This document shows positions 4,381 through 8,130 of a stretch of 8,130 bases of DNA, one piece after another. The notes under the pieces were generated by a model. The model was not told the origin of the DNA, did not search any database, and saw nothing but the letters and a program-made list of their open reading frames with translations. This stretch comes from Lachnospiraceae bacterium UBA3332 (lineage in GTDB: Bacteria > Bacillota > Clostridia > Lachnospirales > Lachnospiraceae), in the NCBI GenBank assembly GCA_002361095.1, contig DERU01000310.1:13936-22065 (forward strand). The letters are read 5' to 3'. Position numbers and translations under genes: made by a program. The stretch's first letter is position 1. The number at the start of each line of letters is the position of its first letter.

Positions 4381-6102
4381 ATGGAACTAAACAGTCAAAA
4401 AGTCAGGGCACTGGCGCCGGAGAATGACCCCCTGAAAATGGGCATGGGATGGACGGTGGAAGATTTGGAGAAACCGCAGATTCTTGTGGAGAGTACGTTT
4501 GGGGACAGTCATCCCGGAAGCGCCCATCTGGACGGTCTGGTAGCGGAAGCGATGCGGGGAATTGACGAAGCAAAAGGCAAAGGTGCGCGGTATTTTGCCA
4601 CGGATATCTGCGACGGTATCGCGCAGGGACATGACGGAATCAATTACTCGCTGGTGCACCGTGACATGATCGCAAACATGATCGAAATTCACGGAAGTTC
4701 TACCGGATTCGACGGCGGTGTGTTTGTCGCCAGCTGTGACAAGTCCGTTCCGGCTTGTCTGATGGGAATCGGCCGGTTGAATATGCCTTCCATCGTGGTG
4801 ACGGGCGGTGTGATGGACGCGGGGCCGGATCTTTTGACGCTGGAACAGATCGGGGCATATTCCGCAATGTGCCAGAGAGGAGAGATCACGGATGAACAGC
4901 TGACTTTTTACAAGCAGCATGCGTGTCCGTCCTGCGGGGCATGTTCCTTTATGGGAACGGCATCCACCATGCAGATCATGGCGGAAGCTTTGGGGCTGAT
5001 GCTGCCCGGTACGGCGCTGATGCCCGCGACCTGTGCGGATCTGCGCACGGCGGCTTACGAAGCGGGAAAGAGGATTGTGGAACTGGCGCGGGAAGGAAAA
5101 AAAGCCGGCGATATCGTGACCATGCAGTCTTTCGAGAATGCGATCATGGTGCATGCGGCGATCTCCGGCTCCACCAATTCGCTTTTGCACATCCCGGCAA
5201 TTGCACATGAATTCGGACTGGAAATTGATTCCGACACCTTTGACCGGATGCACAGGGGAGCCCATTACCTTTTGGACATCCGGCCTGCAGGGAAATGGCC
5301 CGCGCAGTTTTTCTATTATGCGGGCGGCGTTCCGGCAGTGATGGAGGAGATCAAGTCCATGCTGCATTTGGATGCGATGACCGTGACGGGTAAGACGCTG
5401 GGTGAGAATCTGGAGGAATTAAAGAGAAACGGCTTTTATGAGAAATGCGAAAAATATTTGGAGCCGTGGCAGCTTAAGCGCACCGATATTATCCGCAAAT
5501 TCGACGAGGCCATCGGCACCGACGGCACTATTGCGATCCTGAAAGGGAATCTTGCGCCGCAGGGTTCCGTGGTGAAGCATTCCGCAGTGCCGAAGGAAAT
5601 GTTCCGGGCGGTTTTGCGGGCAAAGCCTTTCGACTGTGAGGAAGAGGCCATCGACGCGGTGCTGAAGCACCGTATCCGGCCCGGGGACGCGGTAATCATC
5701 CGCTATGAGGGGCCGAAAGGTTCCGGTATGCCGGAGATGTTTTATACCACCGAGGCGATTTCTTCGGATCCGGAGTTGGGCAAGAGTATCGCGCTGATCA
5801 CGGACGGAAGGTTTTCCGGCGCATCCAAAGGTCCGGCCATCGGCCATGTTTCCCCGGAGGCGGCGGAGGGAGGCCCCATCGCATTACTGGAAGAGGATGA
5901 TTTGATCCGGATCGATATTCCGGGGCGCATTCTGGAGATTGTCGGCGTAAAGGGGCAGGAACTTGCAAAAGAGGAAGTGGACCGTATTTTGGAAAAACGC
6001 AGGGCAGCCTGGCAGCCGCATGAGGCAAAGTACAAAAAAGGCGTTTTAAAAATTTTTTCGGAGCACGCAGTATCCCCCATGAAGGGCGGGTACATGGAGT
6101 AA
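4381..6102 (+). CDS. IlvD/Edd-family sugar-acid (aldonate) dehydratase, YjhG/YagF-like
   Basis: This 573-residue Fe-S enzyme should dehydrate an aldonic acid to its 2-keto-3-deoxy derivative in the cytoplasm. Family motifs in order: CDGIAQGHDGINYSLVHRDM, ASCDKSVPA with Cys119, CPSCGACSFMGTAST with Cys182, Cys185 and Cys188, GSTNSLLHIPAIAH, MTVTGKTLGENLE, APQGSVVK, GPKGSGMPEM, and TDGRFSGASKGPAIGHVSPEA with the likely catalytic Ser479. From memory of the E. coli sequences, MGMGW, ASCDK.xPA, HIPAIAH and YxAGGVPxVM resemble the xylonate dehydratases YjhG/YagF more than IlvD, although this protein is about 80 residues shorter. The first Fe-S cysteine of typical IlvD proteins (PCNxHL) is replaced here by PGSAHL (Gly46). 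YjhG also lacks it. Being first in an operon with a GntP permease and a KDG kinase argues against a role in branched-chain amino-acid synthesis. Substrate is uncertain: gluconate or another hexonate is favoured because a KDG kinase follows. Confidence 0.88.
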   Translation: MELNSQKVRALAPENDPLKMGMGWTVEDLEKPQILVESTFGDSHPGSAHLDGLVAEAMRGIDEAKGKGARYFATDICDGIAQGHDGINYSLVHRDMIANMIEIHGSSTGFDGGVFVASCDKSVPACLMGIGRLNMPSIVVTGGVMDAGPDLLTLEQIGAYSAMCQRGEITDEQLTFYKQHACPSCGACSFMGTASTMQIMAEALGLMLPGTALMPATCADLRTAAYEAGKRIVELAREGKKAGDIVTMQSFENAIMVHAAISGSTNSLLHIPAIAHEFGLEIDSDTFDRMHRGAHYLLDIRPAGKWPAQFFYYAGGVPAVMEEIKSMLHLDAMTVTGKTLGENLEELKRNGFYEKCEKYLEPWQLKRTDIIRKFDEAIGTDGTIAILKGNLAPQGSVVKHSAVPKEMFRAVLRAKPFDCEEEAIDAVLKHRIRPGDAVIIRYEGPKGSGMPEMFYTTEAISSDPELGKSIALITDGRFSGASKGPAIGHVSPEAAEGGPIALLEEDDLIRIDIPGRILEIVGVKGQELAKEEVDRILEKRRAAWQPHEAKYKKGVLKIFSEHAVSPMKGGYME

Positions 6103-6118
6103 AGGAGGAGGGGTATTT

Positions 6119-7471
6119 ATGGAGGCGACAGCATTAAATCCCGGCAGGCTCATTGCCGCCGCAGTCATCGGACTGGTAGTGTTATTGTTGTTGATTATTG
6201 TTTTCAAAGTGCAGGCCATGATCGCTATTCTGGTCGGGGCGGTTTTGATCGGTGTGATTGCGGGGATGCCGCTGGAGGGGATTGTCACCGCAGTAAACGA
6301 CGGTATCGGGAATACGTTAAAAGGAATTGCCCTGTTGGTGGGGCTGGGTTCCATGTTCGGGGCCATTTTGGAAATATCGGGCGGCGCGCAGACGCTGGCC
6401 GTAACCATGGTCAGAAAATTCGGGGATGAAAAGGCGGCATGGGCGCTTGGCGTGACGGGGCTTGTCATCGCAATGCCGGTATTTTTTGACGCGGGATTGA
6501 TTATCCTGATTCCCCTGGCATTTTCCCTCGCAAAGAGGACAAAACGTTCCTCCCTGTTTTATGCCATTCCGCTGCTGGCAGGTCTGGCGGTAGGGCACGC
6601 ATATATTCCGCCTACGCCGGGGCCCGTGCTAGTGGCGACGATGCTGAATGTGGATTTGGGCTGGGTAATTCTGATCGGTATTTTCTGCGGTGCGGTGGCC
6701 ATGGTGGTGGCGGGTCCGGTTTGGGGCGCGATCTGCGGCAAAAAGTATAATGTTCCGGTTCCGGACCATGTGGCGCAGCAGGAGGATATCGACGAGTCCA
6801 AACTGCCCAGCTTTGCGATGGTAGTGGGAATCATCCTGATCCCCCTTCTGCTGATTATAGCGGATTCCGTGGTGGGCGTGGTGCCTTCCCTTGCGGCCAT
6901 CGCGCCGGTGATCGGATTTTTGGGAGAGCCGTTTGTGGCATTGACCATTGCGACGATCGTGGCGATGCTTCTGCTTGGCTTTAAACGCGGTTACGGCAAA
7001 GAAGAACTGGAAAAAGTGATGACCAAATCCCTGGAACCGACCGGCATGATTTTACTGGTTACGGCCTGCGGCGGCGTGCTGCGGTATATGCTGCAGTATT
7101 CCGGCCTTGGTGAGGTAATCGGAAATGCGGTTTCTTCCGCGGCACTTCCCATCGTGGTGGTGGCGTTCATTGTAGCGGCCCTGGTGAGGATTTCCGTGGG
7201 TTCGGCGACCGTGGCGATGACAATGGCTGCGGGGATTATCGCGGCAATGCCGGAAATCGCGTCCCTGTCACCGATTTATCTGGCCTGCACTACCGCGGCG
7301 ATCGCAGGCGGCGCGACGGTTTGTTCCCATTTTAACGATTCCGGATTTTGGCTGGTAAAGTCCCTGGTGGGATTGGATGAAAAAACCACACTAAAGACTT
7401 GGACAATTATGGAAACACTTGTGGGATGTACCGGATTTGTGGTAGCATTGATTATATCCTTTTTCGCGTAA
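6119..7471 (+). CDS. GntP-family gluconate/sugar-acid:H+ symporter
   Basis: This 450-residue polytopic membrane protein matches GntP permeases in length. Long hydrophobic segments start near residue 10 and run to the C-terminus, consistent with about 12 membrane spans. Conserved family stretches are FFDAG (122-126) within MPVFFDAGLIILIPLAF, IPPTPGP (163-169), RISVGSATVAMTMAAGI, and the diagnostic late motif SHFNDSGFWLVK (403-414), followed by TLKTWTIMET. GntP proteins import gluconate and related aldonates or hydroxy acids with protons. The gene begins 16 nt after the dehydratase stop. AAGGAGG (6102-6108) starts on the last base of that stop codon, so the two genes are almost certainly co-transcribed. 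E. coli yjhF-yjhG shows the same permease/dehydratase pairing. Exact substrate is inferred from neighbours, not from residues. Confidence 0.92.
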   Translation: MEATALNPGRLIAAAVIGLVVLLLLIIVFKVQAMIAILVGAVLIGVIAGMPLEGIVTAVNDGIGNTLKGIALLVGLGSMFGAILEISGGAQTLAVTMVRKFGDEKAAWALGVTGLVIAMPVFFDAGLIILIPLAFSLAKRTKRSSLFYAIPLLAGLAVGHAYIPPTPGPVLVATMLNVDLGWVILIGIFCGAVAMVVAGPVWGAICGKKYNVPVPDHVAQQEDIDESKLPSFAMVVGIILIPLLLIIADSVVGVVPSLAAIAPVIGFLGEPFVALTIATIVAMLLLGFKRGYGKEELEKVMTKSLEPTGMILLVTACGGVLRYMLQYSGLGEVIGNAVSSAALPIVVVAFIVAALVRISVGSATVAMTMAAGIIAAMPEIASLSPIYLACTTAAIAGGATVCSHFNDSGFWLVKSLVGLDEKTTLKTWTIMETLVGCTGFVVALIISFFA

Positions 7472-7496
7472 TGGCGGAACGGGGCGGCAGTCTGTG

Positions 7497-7525
7497 GCGG
7501 CCTGCGCATTTTAGGCGCAGGCTGC
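7497..7525 (+). other. Intercistronic RNA hairpin between permease and kinase genes
   Basis: Bases 7497-7507 pair with 7515-7525 in an 11-bp GC-rich stem with one G-U wobble. The core is CCTGCGC/GCGCAGG and the loop is ATTTTAG. It ends 5 nt before the kinase Shine-Dalgarno sequence and lacks a T-tract, so it is not a standard terminator. It may stabilise the upstream message or tune kinase expression. Confidence 0.6.
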
Positions 7526-7540
7526 GGAATAGGAGGAAGC

Positions 7541-8130
7541 ATGGATTTACAAATAAAACCTGCAGGCGAATGCAAATATGATGCGGCATCGCTGGGAGAA
7601 GTGATGCTCCGGTTGGATCCCGGAGAAGGGAGAATCCGCACGGCCCGGAGTTTTCGGGCGTGGGAAGGCGGCGGCGAATATAACGTGGTTCGGGGGCTGC
7701 GCAGATGTTTCGGTCTCAATACGGCTGTGATCACGGCTTTTGCCGACAATGAAGTGGGAATGCTGATGGAGGATTTTATCCTGCAGGGCGGTGTGGATAC
7801 GTCCCTGATTTACTGGATGAAAACCGACGGGATCGGCAGAACCTGCCGCAACGGGATTAACTTTACGGAGCGGGGATTCGGTATCCGGGGGGCCGTGGGC
7901 TGTTCCGATCGTGCGAATACCGCAATTTCCAAGGCAAGACCGGAAGATTTTGATTTTGACTATATATTCGGGACGCTGGGAGTCAGGTGGCTGCATACGG
8001 GCGGAATTTATGCGGCACTGTCCGAGCAGTCCTGCGAAACAGTTTTGGCGGCCATCAAGACGGCAAAAAAATACGGAACCGTCGTATCCTACGATCTCAA
8101 TTACCGTCCTTCCATGTGGAGCGCCATCGG
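7541..8130 (+). CDS. kdgK: PfkB-family sugar kinase, probable 2-keto-3-deoxygluconate kinase (3' end outside window)
   Basis: The first 196 residues of a ribokinase/PfkB-fold kinase are visible, and the frame is still open at the window end. ASLGEVMLRLDPGEGRIRTARSFRAWEGGGEYNV (from residue 16) holds the sugar-binding N-terminal strand and the GGG (43-45) typical of the family. FADNEVG, GGVDTS, LHTGGI and YDLNYRPSMW (184-193) follow. DLNYRP is characteristic of KDG kinases. The C-terminal GAGD catalytic motif would lie beyond the window; full members run about 340 residues. The enzyme would use ATP to phosphorylate 2-keto-3-deoxygluconate, the likely product of the dehydratase two genes upstream, giving KDPG for an aldolase. 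The start is supported by AGGAGGAA (7531-7538) just before ATG 7541. The 69-nt gap after the permease stop holds a hairpin but no terminator, so the gene belongs to the same operon. Kinase family is certain; the exact sugar acid is inferred. Confidence 0.88.
   Translation, partial: MDLQIKPAGECKYDAASLGEVMLRLDPGEGRIRTARSFRAWEGGGEYNVVRGLRRCFGLNTAVITAFADNEVGMLMEDFILQGGVDTSLIYWMKTDGIGRTCRNGINFTERGFGIRGAVGCSDRANTAISKARPEDFDFDYIFGTLGVRWLHTGGIYAALSEQSCETVLAAIKTAKKYGTVVSYDLNYRPSMWSAI

Noticed and set aside
4119..4382. 87-residue minus-strand open frame in the regulatory interval
   Set aside because: It crosses the terminator, palindrome and promoter, has no plausible ribosome binding site, and its translation has no recognisable motif.
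4387..5367. 326-residue minus-strand open frame opposite the dehydratase
   Set aside because: Shadow of a strongly conserved IlvD/Edd gene; no domain signal.
4381..6102. Biosynthetic dihydroxy-acid dehydratase IlvD
   Set aside because: The first Fe-S cysteine is absent, several motifs resemble YjhG/YagF, and the operon context is sugar-acid uptake and KDG phosphorylation rather than branched-chain amino-acid synthesis.

Overview
The window reads as chromosomal DNA from a Gram-positive anaerobe of the Clostridia, most likely a gut-type Lachnospiraceae member. This is inferred from the strong AGGAGG-type ribosome binding sites, the moderately GC-rich coding sequence with AT-rich regulatory DNA, and protein types common in that family. 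All genes are on the + strand and packed tightly. No RNA gene, insertion sequence, CRISPR array or phage gene was seen.

Layout. (1) 1-159: the 3' end of a polar amino-acid ABC transporter ATPase. (2) 179-2167: an intracellular GH51 alpha-L-arabinofuranosidase, 19 nt downstream of the ATPase and followed by an intrinsic terminator. (3) 2251-4031: two overlapping regulator genes, a LacI-family repressor and a GntR/FadR-family regulator. They appear to have their own promoter, whose -35 box lies inside the preceding terminator hairpin. (4) 4021-4380: a 350-bp regulatory interval with a 5 x 15-bp tandem repeat overlapping the gntR stop codon, a strong terminator, a perfect 18-bp palindrome, other operator-like elements and a near-consensus sigma-A promoter. 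(5) 4381 to the window end: a catabolic operon made of an IlvD/Edd-family sugar-acid dehydratase (closest in motifs to E. coli YjhG/YagF), a GntP-family sugar-acid permease, and a PfkB-family 2-keto-3-deoxygluconate kinase cut by the window edge.

How the genes work together (inference). The permease imports an aldonic acid such as gluconate or a relative. The dehydratase converts it to a 2-keto-3-deoxy acid, and the kinase phosphorylates that to a KDPG-type product. An aldolase, probably just beyond the window, would then split it. This is a semi-phosphorylative Entner-Doudoroff-like route. The LacI/GntR pair directly upstream is the obvious candidate regulator, and the palindrome and repeats around the promoter are candidate operators. 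The arabinofuranosidase releases L-arabinose from short arabinosides and is probably a separate transcription unit. The system is not wholly new in kind. The most interesting points are the dehydratase lacking one canonical Fe-S cysteine, the repeat array at the gntR stop codon, and the operator-like architecture of the promoter.
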